Source of the DNA: Deltaproteobacteria bacterium | GTDB taxonomy: Bacteria; Desulfobacterota; SM23-61 | Length of the DNA stretch: 10,473 nucleotides | Direction of reading: 5' to 3' | NCBI GenBank assembly: GCA_026388915.1 | Contig: JAPLIW010000245.1 | Coordinates: 1 to 10,473 of the forward strand | Shown here: positions 1 through 5,185 of the stretch, in pieces | Position numbering within the stretch: the first letter of the stretch is position 1 | Layout of the letters: every line of letters begins with the position of its first letter | Notes under the pieces: generated by a model | The model's database searches: none | Seen by the model: the letters and a program-made list of their open reading frames with translations, nothing else | What the model was told of the DNA's origin: nothing | Translations under genes and position numbers: made by a program

Positions 1-134
1 GCACAGTGGTTGAGTATACCGGCGGAATCGTGGCCCAGGAGATCAAAAAAATGTGGACCCAGCTCGAACGCCTGCTCGGCTACCCCCTGGATGCCAAAGG
101 CGCCCTCCGGGGAGAACAAGGGTTAAATCTCTAA
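1..134 (+). CDS. C-terminal end of an unidentified protein (5' truncated)
   Basis: The frame beginning at base 3 is open to a TAA at 132-134 and encodes 43 residues, ending in LGYPLDAKGALRGEQGLNL. Its amphipathic composition (EIKKMWTQLERLLG) looks like real protein. The competing frame ending at 126 reads as Ser/Pro/Cys-rich nonsense. The rest of the gene lies outside the window and I do not recognise the family from this tail, so no function is proposed. It is followed by 235 noncoding bases with several hairpins, so it is probably the last gene of its own transcription unit, separate from the Mrp operon. Confidence is fairly good that it is coding, and nil for identity. Confidence 0.6.
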   Translation, partial: TVVEYTGGIVAQEIKKMWTQLERLLGYPLDAKGALRGEQGLNL

Positions 135-160
135 AGCACCCTTTTCGAATTGCGGATTGC

Positions 161-186
161 GCCCTGAACCATGGGAGGTTCAGGGC
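161..186. other. Perfect 10-bp hairpin
   Basis: GCCCTGAACC (161-170) is exactly complementary to GGTTCAGGGC (177-186), with a 6-base loop. It lies 27 bases after the stop of the truncated upstream gene. There is no T-run after it, so it does not look like a classical intrinsic terminator. It could still end or protect the upstream transcript. Confidence 0.65.
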
Positions 187-187
187 T

Positions 188-213
188 GCCCTGCACTCAA
201 CGTAGTGCAGGGC
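188..213. other. Second perfect 10-bp hairpin, one base after the first
   Basis: GCCCTGCACT (188-197) is exactly complementary to AGTGCAGGGC (204-213), with a 6-base loop. The geometry (10-bp stem, 6-base loop, GCCCTG at the 5' foot) matches the neighbouring hairpin, so the pair probably arose from a repeat family rather than by chance. No T-run follows. Confidence 0.65.
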
Positions 214-231
214 GGAATGCGGAATGAAAAC

Positions 232-290
232 GGTTCCCAGTTGCCCGTTGCCGGGTTAATTCTTTAACTGGAAACGGGGAATGGGCAACA
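232..290. repeat. Imperfect inverted-repeat block of GGCAACGGG/GGAAACGGG phrases
   Basis: GTTGCCC (240-246) pairs with GGGCAAC (283-289). Inside, GTTAA and TTAAC form a short inner stem. On the complementary strand the left arm reads as a run of related phrases (GGCAACGGGCAACTGGGAAC) that resembles the right arm (GGAAACGGGGAATGGGCAAC). This looks like a dispersed intergenic repeat rather than a gene. Confidence 0.4.
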
Positions 291-311
291 GGATGTTGGG
301 CTGTTTCAAAT

Positions 312-349
312 CTTTAGTCACTTGAACTCACGATAGCTCACTTTAGTCA
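312..349 (+). promoter_or_regulatory. Phased direct repeat upstream of the Mrp operon
   Basis: CTTTAGTCA occurs at 312-320 and again at 341-349. TCAC recurs at 318, 328 and 338, exactly 10 bases apart, which places the copies on one face of the helix. The block ends 20 bases before the Mrp start codon, just upstream of its ribosome-binding site. This would suit a regulator binding site or a 5' UTR element. No convincing -35/-10 pair could be fixed, so the regulatory role is inference. Confidence 0.3.
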
Positions 350-369
350 ATTTCAATGAAGGAGATCCG

Positions 370-1332
370 ATGAAGGAAAAAGAAAAATGCAAATCGACCC
401 GGGAATGCGAATCCTGTTCCGAAGCTCCTAGTTGTTCGGAAGACGAAAAGAAGGCCCACCGGGAAAGGATGGTCGAGGAGAAGCTTTCCCATATCGACCA
501 CCGGATCATGGTCATGAGCGGAAAAGGGGGGGTCGGCAAGAGCACGGTGGCGGTCAACCTGGCGGTGAGCCTCGCCCGCAAGGGATACGAAGTGGGAATC
601 CTGGATGCCGATATTCACGGGCCCAATATTCCCAAGATGCTGGGGCTGGACCATTCCAAGCTGATCGGAAGCCCCCAGGGAATCCTCCCGGTCCCCTTTT
701 CTTCCAACCTGAAGGTCCTCTCCATCGCCTTCATGCTGCCCGAGCCCGACGCCCCGGTGGTTTGGAGAGGGCCCATGAAGCACGGGGTCTTCCAGCAATT
801 TCTGGGAGAGGTGGAATGGGGCGACCTGGATTACCTGATCGTGGACCTGCCCCCGGGGACCGGGGACGAGCCTCTATCCATCGCCCACCTAATCGGCGAA
901 GTGGATGCGTCCGTAATCGTGACTACCCCCCAGGAAGTGGCCCTCCTCGATTCCCGCAAAGCCGTGGTCTTCAGCCGGATGGTCCAGGTGCCCGTGGCGG
1001 GGATCGTCGAAAACATGAGCGGGTTCAAATGCCCTCATTGCGGCAAAGAGATCGATCTCTTCAAAATCGGGGGGGGAGAAAAGGCGGCCCGGGAACTCCA
1101 GGTTCCTTTCCTGGGGCGCATTCCCCTGGACCCGCAGATCGTCCGGAACTGCGATCAAGGCAACCCCTTTGTTACCGCAAACCCGGATTCAGCGGCGGCC
1201 AAGGCTTTCATGGAGATCAGCGATCGGGTCGAAGAATTCGTGAACGCTTCGGGGAAAGAAGAGAAGAAGCCTTCCGCCCAGCATCCTCTTTCTTCCACGG
1301 GGAAAGAGGGAAAAGCGAAGGCGGCGGGCTGA
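370..1332 (+). CDS. Mrp/NBP35 family P-loop ATPase, putative iron-sulfur cluster carrier
   Basis: A 320-residue cytoplasmic ATPase of the Mrp/NBP35/ApbC branch of the MinD superfamily. Members bind a labile [4Fe-4S] cluster and pass it to apo-proteins. Visible motifs are the deviant Walker A GKGGVGKST (51-59), the switch DADIHGPN (80-87), the DLPPGTGDE Walker B region (159-167), and the family CPHC pair (221-224) that binds the bridging cluster. An N-terminal cysteine cluster (C7, C13, C16, C22) contains the CX2CX5C core of eukaryotic-type Nbp35, so a second cluster is likely. The tail after residue 292 is Lys-rich and probably disordered. The ATG is set by AAGGAG (359-364). It heads a run of DUF5320 and NifX-like genes. 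Mrp domains fused to ORP/NifX-like domains are known in Desulfovibrio, which supports a functional link with the NifX-like gene. Its clients are unknown. Confidence 0.93.
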   Translation: MKEKEKCKSTRECESCSEAPSCSEDEKKAHRERMVEEKLSHIDHRIMVMSGKGGVGKSTVAVNLAVSLARKGYEVGILDADIHGPNIPKMLGLDHSKLIGSPQGILPVPFSSNLKVLSIAFMLPEPDAPVVWRGPMKHGVFQQFLGEVEWGDLDYLIVDLPPGTGDEPLSIAHLIGEVDASVIVTTPQEVALLDSRKAVVFSRMVQVPVAGIVENMSGFKCPHCGKEIDLFKIGGGEKAARELQVPFLGRIPLDPQIVRNCDQGNPFVTANPDSAAAKAFMEISDRVEEFVNASGKEEKKPSAQHPLSSTGKEGKAKAAG

Positions 1333-1334
1333 TC

Positions 1335-1357
1335 GGGAAGAAGGGTTATTTCTTCCC
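1335..1357. other. 8-bp hairpin between the Mrp and DUF5320 genes
   Basis: GGGAAGAA (1335-1342) pairs exactly with TTCTTCCC (1350-1357) across a 7-base loop, starting 2 bases after the Mrp stop. An A-rich rather than T-rich stretch follows, so full termination is unlikely. It could be an mRNA processing or stability element that sets the ratio of ATPase to the small downstream proteins. Confidence 0.4.
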
Positions 1358-1388
1358 AAGAAAAATCCATGCAAAGGAGGTAACAACC

Positions 1389-1634
1389 ATGCCGGCGATG
1401 GATGGAACAGGGCCCATGGGAATCGGCCCGATGACGGGTGGAGGAAGAGGGCGGTGCAATCCCTATTTTGCGAGCAGGCCACCGATGTGGGGGGACCCCC
1501 GCTTTGGCCTTTCGGGGCGGCGGACCCCCTATGGTTATGGAACTTGGCCCCAGCCCCCCTACGGGTGGAGATATGGGGCTTTTCCCTGCCGATTCCCGGG
1601 CCGAGGAAGGGGCCTGCGGAGATGGTGGTGGTAA
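1389..1634 (+). CDS. DUF5320 family small protein
   Basis: An 81-residue protein that opens with the DUF5320 signature MPAMDGTGPMGIGPMTGGGRG. The family is known from small Gly/Arg/Tyr-rich proteins in anaerobic bacteria and archaea, often beside NifX-like and Mrp genes. Its biochemical role is not established. The rest is Pro/Trp/Tyr/Arg-rich, with only two cysteines (23 and 67), and ends in RRWWW. No signal peptide or membrane segment is visible. The start is fixed by a near-perfect AAAGGAGGT (1373-1381). The family's usual coiled-coil tail is missing here but is present on the next protein, so the two genes could be a split or duplicated pair. A longer ORF in this frame runs back into the Mrp gene, but its translation there is an Arg/Pro/Gly-rich shadow. 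Confidence 0.75.
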   Translation: MPAMDGTGPMGIGPMTGGGRGRCNPYFASRPPMWGDPRFGLSGRRTPYGYGTWPQPPYGWRYGAFPCRFPGRGRGLRRWWW

Positions 1635-1655
1635 AAGAAAAAAGGAGGTAAGAAA

Positions 1656-2021
1656 ATGTACTACGGGTACGGATCTGGATATGGAAGAGGCCGCGGCATG
1701 GGGTACGGCCGGGGCATGGGCTTCGGGTTCAGGGGATCTTCCCCGGCCTGGCCCTATGTGGGAAGAGGAAGGGGAGGCCTTCCCCGTTGCTGGGCCTATG
1801 CGGGGTACGGCGCGCCGGGAACCGCTTATGCTCCCGGAATGGCTCCCCCAACCCCCGGGCCTTGGGCCATGGGGCCGGCTCCTTATGGAGCCCCCTATCC
1901 CCGGGAGGAGGAAATTCGCATGCTGAGAGACCAGGCAGGGATGATCCGCGATGAACTGGCGGCCATCGATTCCCGGATCAATGAATTGGAAAAAGAAAAA
2001 ACCCAGGGAGGTGAATCATGA
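1656..2021 (+). CDS. DUF5320-like Gly/Tyr/Arg/Met-rich protein with C-terminal coiled coil
   Basis: A 121-residue protein in two parts. Residues 1-80 are low complexity: YG/RG/GM repeats, then a Pro/Ala/Gly/Tyr stretch with a single cysteine (45). Residues 84-115 (EEIRMLRDQAGMIRDELAAI and onward) form a strongly predicted coiled coil ending in RINELEKEK. This layout matches DUF5320 relatives. The start follows AAAGGAGGT (1641-1649). Its stop overlaps the NifX-like start by four bases (ATGA), implying translational coupling and probably near-equal output. The coiled coil resembles the tail of that next protein, which suggests the two may associate through it. Function is unknown. Confidence 0.8.
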   Translation: MYYGYGSGYGRGRGMGYGRGMGFGFRGSSPAWPYVGRGRGGLPRCWAYAGYGAPGTAYAPGMAPPTPGPWAMGPAPYGAPYPREEEIRMLRDQAGMIRDELAAIDSRINELEKEKTQGGES

Positions 2022-2569
2022 GGGTATGCATTACCTCCACGGGCCCCAGCCTGGACTCCGAAATGGACCCCCGTTTCGGCCGGTGCCAGTATTTTCTCTT
2101 TGTGGACCCCCAATCCCTCGAAATGGAAGCATTGGAAAACCCCAACATCGGAGCCTCGGGAGGAGCCGGGATTCAGTCCGCCCAATTCGTGGCCAACAAG
2201 GGGGTAGAGGCAATCATCACCGGACAGGTGGGGCCCAACGCCTTTACTACCCTCCAGGCCGCGGGGATGAAAATCCTGGTCGGAGCTTCGGGAAAAGTCC
2301 GTGAAGTGTTGGAAAAATACAAGAAGGGGCAGCTAACATCCTATGCCCAGGGTCCGACGGTCAGGGCCCACGCCGGGATGGGAATGGGCGGCGGCATGGG
2401 GATGGGCAGAGGAATGGGGCGGGGCGTTTCACCTTCCCCCCCCGCTTCGACTCCTTCCGGCCCCCCCCAGGAAGATTTGCAGAGCCTGAAAGAGGAATCC
2501 AGAAAATTGAAGGAGCAGTTGGGATCGATCGAGGAAAGGATTGCTAAACTCGAAAAAACAAAAAAATGA
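2018..2569 (+). CDS. NifX/NafY-type (dinitrogenase Fe-Mo cofactor family) protein with coiled-coil extension
   Basis: A 183-residue protein. Residues 1-105 are a NifX/NafY/ORP-like domain (PF02579 type): MRVCITSTG, the SEMDPRFGRCQYFLFVD core (14-30), and the IITGQVGPNAF loop (66-76). The family binds or carries metal-sulfur cofactors, such as FeMo-co precursors in NifX and the Mo-Cu cluster in Desulfovibrio orange protein. Residues 119-136 are a Met/Gly/Arg linker, 138-150 are Pro/Ser-rich, and 152-182 are a coiled coil (SLKEESRKLKEQLGSIEERI). The linker and coil go beyond the usual single-domain length and echo the preceding DUF5320-like protein. GGGAGGTG (2006-2013) sets the start. No nif structural genes are in the window, so a role in nitrogenase assembly is not supported. 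The Mrp neighbour suggests a more general metal-cluster role. Confidence 0.85.
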   Translation: MRVCITSTGPSLDSEMDPRFGRCQYFLFVDPQSLEMEALENPNIGASGGAGIQSAQFVANKGVEAIITGQVGPNAFTTLQAAGMKILVGASGKVREVLEKYKKGQLTSYAQGPTVRAHAGMGMGGGMGMGRGMGRGVSPSPPASTPSGPPQEDLQSLKEESRKLKEQLGSIEERIAKLEKTKK

Positions 2570-2575
2570 AAACAA

Positions 2576-2693
2576 TTTTCTCTCGCAGAGACCGCAGGGA
2601 ACGTAGAGTGAACCCCGCTTCATATACAACCCAAAAATAGCTTTTTTTCTCTCTGCGCTCCCTGCGGCCTCGAGCGAAGCGGGCGAGAGAAAA
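2576..2693. repeat. Dispersed inverted repeat, copy 1
   Basis: The outer arms TTTTCTCTCGC (2576-2586) and GCGAGAGAAAA (2683-2693) are perfect complements. Inner arms CCGCAGGGA (2592-2600) and TCCCTGCGG (2659-2667) also pair, and CGTAGAG/CTCTGCG pair further in with one wobble. The right arm carries a short extra hairpin (CTCGAGCGAAGCGGGCGAG). A related copy lies at 2969-3142, so this is a small palindromic (REP/MITE-like) element. It fills most of the 160-base gap between the NifX-like and zinc-ribbon genes. As RNA it would form a long stem that might attenuate read-through. Confidence 0.65.
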
Positions 2694-2729
2694 GCCTTAC
2701 GATTTACGGTTTTTTGAAAGGAGGGGAAA

Positions 2730-2963
2730 ATGCCCAGAGGAGACGGAACGGGGCCGCCCGCGGGAGGCGGACGCGGAGCTGGAGGAGGACGCGGACAGGG
2801 ACGCGGCGGGGGCGGAGGAAGAATGGGCGGCATCAGGCCCGGAGCCGGACCGGGGGGAGAATGCATCTGCCCGAAGTGCGGGACGACTGCCCCCCATCAA
2901 CCCGCGGTCCCCTGCTTCCAGGTGAATTGTCCGAGCTGCGGAACCCAGATGGTCCGGAAATAA
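2730..2963 (+). CDS. Small Gly/Arg-rich double-CXXC zinc-ribbon protein
   Basis: A 77-residue protein. It starts MPRGDGTGP, the same opening motif as the DUF5320 protein at 1389. A Gly/Arg stretch follows to about residue 43, then a metal site: CICPKC (C45, C47, C50), C62 and CPSC (C67, C70). Two CXXC pairs 16 residues apart are typical of a zinc ribbon or rubredoxin-like fold, and two further cysteines could bind more metal. GAAAGGAGGGG just upstream (2716-2726) sets the start. It likely belongs with the Mrp/NifX module by shared motif and position, although an inverted repeat separates it from them and a second copy lies after it. Its exact role is unknown: metal carriage, or nucleic-acid binding through the RG-rich part, are both possible. 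Confidence 0.8.
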   Translation: MPRGDGTGPPAGGGRGAGGGRGQGRGGGGGRMGGIRPGAGPGGECICPKCGTTAPHQPAVPCFQVNCPSCGTQMVRK

Positions 2964-2968
2964 AAACT

Positions 2969-3142
2969 TAACCACAGAGAGCGCAGAGCACGCAGAGGTA
3001 AAAATGGCTAAAGGCTCAAGGCCCAGGATGCATGGGAAAAGGCGGCCCCATTTCCAACGCTTCCCGGAAGGCGAAAACTGCAAAGGTTTTTCCGGGAAAT
3101 GATCTATGCGCTCTCTGCGGCCTTGCGAAGCGGGCGAGAAAA
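2969..3142. repeat. Dispersed inverted repeat, copy 2
   Basis: Left part CAGAGAGCGCAGAGCACGCA and onward (2975-2997) matches copy 1 (2586-2608) at 19 of 23 positions. Right part 3107-3139 matches copy 1 (2654-2688) except for one substitution and a short indel. CAGAGAGCGCA (2975-2985) pairs perfectly with TGCGCTCTCTG (3107-3117). The centre holds an unrelated nested hairpin: TTCCCGGA (3061-3068) with TCCGGGAA (3091-3098), and AAAAC (3074-3078) with GTTTT (3086-3090). The open frame from 3032 into the radical SAM gene runs through this element and is not taken as coding. With the flanks it accounts for the gap 2964-3220. Confidence 0.6.
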
Positions 3143-3220
3143 AAGGGGAAGGGAAATTTTATTTCTTTCAGGATCATCAAAAATAGCCTCCAAAAAGGGG
3201 CAAGACGAAAGGGTAATCAA

Positions 3221-4207
3221 ATGAACCCGTCGACCCAACCTGCATGCTCTCCGAGCTATGTTTTCGGTCCGGTCCCCTCCCGCCGTCTCGGGCGGTCTTT
3301 GGGGATCGACCTGGTTCCCCTGAAAACCTGTACCTACGATTGTATCTACTGCCAGCTCGGGCGGACTACCCATCAGACAGTCGAACGGAAACCCTACGCG
3401 CCTGGAGAAGTAGTGATCCGGCAATTGCAGGAAAAGCTCTCCACCCTCTCAGCCCCTCCGGATTTCATCACTTTTTCCGGCTCCGGGGAACCGACGCTGA
3501 ATTCCCGGATCGGAGCCATCATCGAGGAAGTGAATCGGCTGACCCCGGTTCCGGTGGCGGTTCTGACCAATGGCTCCCTTCTCCATCTGGAAGCGGTGCG
3601 CGAAGCGCTCCTGGGAGCCGATGTGGTCATCCCCTCCATGGATGCCGCCCATCCTTCTCTCTTCCGCCTCATCAACCGGCCTCATCATTCGTTGGACTTC
3701 AGTCAAATTCTTGAGGGACTGAAGAAATTCCGCAAGGAGTATGTCGGGAAAATTTGGCTGGAGGTGATGCTCTGCCGGGGATTCAACGATGAAGATCAGC
3801 ACATCGAAAGGCTTCGGGAGGGAATCGAGAAGATCGGCCCCAACCGGATCCATTTAAACACGGTGGTGCGCCCGCCGGCGGAGGAATTTGCCTACCCCCT
3901 CAGCAAAGAACAACTGGAAAAGGCGGCCCATCTTCTGGGAGGAAAGGCGGAGATTTTACCCGCCGAGTGTCACGCCTCCGCAGCCCGGGTTTATGGAGAG
4001 ATCGACCGGGAAGTGCTTTTGCTCCTCGAAAGAAGGCCTTGTTCCCTGGAAGATCTTTCCCGGGCCTTCGGCGTGGCCGAGAAGGACATGGCCGCATCCC
4101 TGAGGAAACTCCGGGATAAGGGAGCGGTTGGCTACGAGGTTTACAACCGCACCATTTTCTATAAGCCGGGAAAGAAAAGCGAAAAAAATTTGTCCCTGGG
4201 GAGGTAA
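3221..4207 (+). CDS. Radical SAM protein, COG0731 (TYW1-like) family
   Basis: A 328-residue cytoplasmic enzyme. FGPVPSRRLGRSLGIDL (15-31) followed by CTYDCIYC (C37, C41, C44) is the hallmark of the COG0731 radical SAM group, named after wyosine-base synthase. The three cysteines bind the [4Fe-4S] cluster that cleaves SAM. FSGSGEPTL (85-93) is the SAM-contacting strand. Residues about 260-316 look like a winged helix (SLEDLSRAFGVAEKDMAASL). Bacteria do not make wyosine, so the true substrate is unknown. The start is the Met of MNPSTQPACS. The 63 residues upstream in the same frame come from repeat DNA (CALCGLAKRARKKG) and match nothing in the family. AAAGGGTAA (3208-3216) is only a modest ribosome-binding site. 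FmdB follows 5 bases after the stop. Confidence 0.88.
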   Translation: MNPSTQPACSPSYVFGPVPSRRLGRSLGIDLVPLKTCTYDCIYCQLGRTTHQTVERKPYAPGEVVIRQLQEKLSTLSAPPDFITFSGSGEPTLNSRIGAIIEEVNRLTPVPVAVLTNGSLLHLEAVREALLGADVVIPSMDAAHPSLFRLINRPHHSLDFSQILEGLKKFRKEYVGKIWLEVMLCRGFNDEDQHIERLREGIEKIGPNRIHLNTVVRPPAEEFAYPLSKEQLEKAAHLLGGKAEILPAECHASAARVYGEIDREVLLLLERRPCSLEDLSRAFGVAEKDMAASLRKLRDKGAVGYEVYNRTIFYKPGKKSEKNLSLGR

Positions 4208-4212
4208 AAACA

Positions 4213-4452
4213 ATGCCCATCTATGAATATCGCTGCCCCTCTTGCGGAGGAACTTCAGAAATCTGGGAGGGAGTCGGAACCCGAAAAGATTCCCTGGAGT
4301 GCAAGCACTGCGGGGACCGGAACCTGGAAAAGATTTTATCCCTTTCCCACCCGGTGAAGAATCCCCGGCCCAAGGGATCCACCTGCTGCGGGCGCCAAGA
4401 GCGGTGCAGCACCCCTCCCTGCTCCTCCGGCGGCACTTGCCGCAAGGATTAA
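4213..4452 (+). CDS. FmdB family zinc-ribbon protein
   Basis: A 79-residue protein beginning MPIYEYRCPSCG, the invariant opening of the FmdB/CxxC-CxxC-SSSS family. Zinc-ribbon cysteines are C8/C11 and C30/C33. The C-terminal tail carries five more cysteines (C58, C59, C65, C70, C76) where relatives usually have a Ser/Gly/Cys-rich tail. The family was named for a proposed regulator of formamide/amide metabolism, and its biochemical role is not settled. GGGAGG (4199-4204), overlapping the end of the radical SAM gene, provides its ribosome-binding site. The five-base gap to that gene implies one transcript. Confidence 0.9.
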   Translation: MPIYEYRCPSCGGTSEIWEGVGTRKDSLECKHCGDRNLEKILSLSHPVKNPRPKGSTCCGRQERCSTPPCSSGGTCRKD

Positions 4453-4517
4453 GAAGTGAAGAAAAAGGAAAAAGATCTTTTTCCATGGGGGGAAGCCCGG
4501 GATTTTGCCCTTCGCCT

Positions 4518-5171
4518 ATGATACCAACCGATTTTTTGTTTCCCGGCTATGCTCCGGGAAAATTGTTCAGAAAACACGGAAGGGAAAAACTCGTCCTGGA
4601 AATCGAGAAAAGAGCTTTTACCCCCCTCCTCCCTCTCCTGGCAAAACCTCGTTTGGAACTGAGGGTATGGCCCCATCGGAAGGACCCGGCTCTTTCCCTT
4701 TCCGAAAAATCTTTTTTCAGGCCCTCTTTGCAAAAGGGCACCTGGAAGGGAATGAGGATTCCGGCTAAAAAAAGGGGGTCCATCCCCCTGGATTCCCAAA
4801 GCGTCGGATCGATCCTTATGGTTCTCCCCGAAGGGTTCGCTTGCAGTCTGAAAAGATTATTACATGAATCTTTCCGAGTCCTCCACACGGAAGGAAAGAT
4901 TGCGATCGGATTTATCCCCCGGGAGAGCTTGTGGGGTCGATTCTACCGAAAGAAAAGGAGCCACGTCTCTCTCACTCCCCCACCCCGCATCTATTCTTTG
5001 AAAGAAATGGAGCATAGGATGATGGAGGCCGGCTTTTCCATCCAGGGGTATCTTTGCACCCTCTTTCAGAAGCCGGCGGAAACGAAAAAAATTGAAAACC
5101 CCTTCAGGGGGTATCATCTCCAGGCAGGGTTTCTGGTTTTGTTGGGCGAGCGGAGAACCCGGGAAATTTGA
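4518..5171 (+). CDS. Methyltransferase-like protein lacking the SAM-binding glycine loop
   Basis: A 217-residue protein that follows a class I SAM-methyltransferase family from end to end. DFLFPGYAPGKLF...GREKLVLEIEKRAF (5-34) matches the DFFDxYA...GRxVxELEKxAL opening. PLDSQSVGSILMVLPE (90-105) is the motif IV region. LHESFRVLHTEGKIAIGFI (115-133) is motif V/VI. IYSLKEMEHRMMEAGF (158-173) and a terminal GYHLQAGFLVLLGER also fit. Where the VLEVGCGTG loop and the following acidic strand belong (about 44-60), it reads PRLELRVWPHRKDPA with no glycines, though spacing to the flanks is preserved. It is thus a degenerate, probably non-SAM-binding member or a decaying gene. The ATG at 4518 fits the family N-terminus but has no ribosome-binding site. 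ATG at 4485 is an alternative. It sits 14 bases before the decarboxylase start. Confidence 0.7.
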   Translation: MIPTDFLFPGYAPGKLFRKHGREKLVLEIEKRAFTPLLPLLAKPRLELRVWPHRKDPALSLSEKSFFRPSLQKGTWKGMRIPAKKRGSIPLDSQSVGSILMVLPEGFACSLKRLLHESFRVLHTEGKIAIGFIPRESLWGRFYRKKRSHVSLTPPPRIYSLKEMEHRMMEAGFSIQGYLCTLFQKPAETKKIENPFRGYHLQAGFLVLLGERRTREI

Positions 5172-5173
5172 AA

Positions 5174-5180
5174 AGGGAGG
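5174..5180 (+). promoter_or_regulatory. Ribosome-binding site that fixes a TTG start
   Basis: AGGGAGG lies 5 bases before TTG 5186-5188. The open frame begins at another TTG (5168), but that codon precedes this site. The protein homology also begins just after 5186, so the downstream TTG is preferred. Confidence 0.6.
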
Positions 5181-5185
5181 AATCC

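Larger units (their letters stand above)
146..226 (+). repeat. Heptad repeat units flanking two hairpins
   Basis: Two 7-base units (CGAATTG at 146-152, CGGATTG at 153-159) and two more (CGGAATG at 213-219 and 220-226) flank a pair of perfect hairpins. The unit fits CGGAWTK. The same heptad, in the same orientation, recurs as longer arrays at 7609-7636 and 9627-9654. All copies are intergenic. No coding potential was seen. Confidence 0.6.

Noticed and set aside
146..226. CRISPR-like array
   Set aside because: Units are only 7 bases, directly adjacent and without spacers, and no cas genes are present.
432..1634. Long + strand open frame running from inside the Mrp gene into the DUF5320 protein
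   Set aside because: The part before 1389 is out of frame with the clear Mrp ATPase and reads as an Arg/Pro/Gly-rich shadow. Only the portion after the strong ribosome-binding site is real.
1438..1926. 162-codon + strand open frame across both DUF5320 genes
   Set aside because: It overlaps two better-supported genes with strong ribosome-binding sites and gives low-complexity Gly/Glu/Pro text without family signatures.
2018..2569. A true nifX nitrogenase-assembly gene
   Set aside because: The fold fits, but no nifHDK/ENB genes are near and the C-terminal extension is atypical, so the nifX symbol is not given.
2576..2693. Intrinsic terminator after the NifX-like gene
   Set aside because: The stem is long, but the T-rich run is inside the element rather than after the 3' arm, and a relative of the whole element occurs at 2969-3142. 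It is better described as a dispersed repeat.
3032..3220. N-terminal extension of the COG0731 radical SAM protein
   Set aside because: The DNA belongs to the dispersed repeat (copy 2), and the family homology begins after the Met at 3221.
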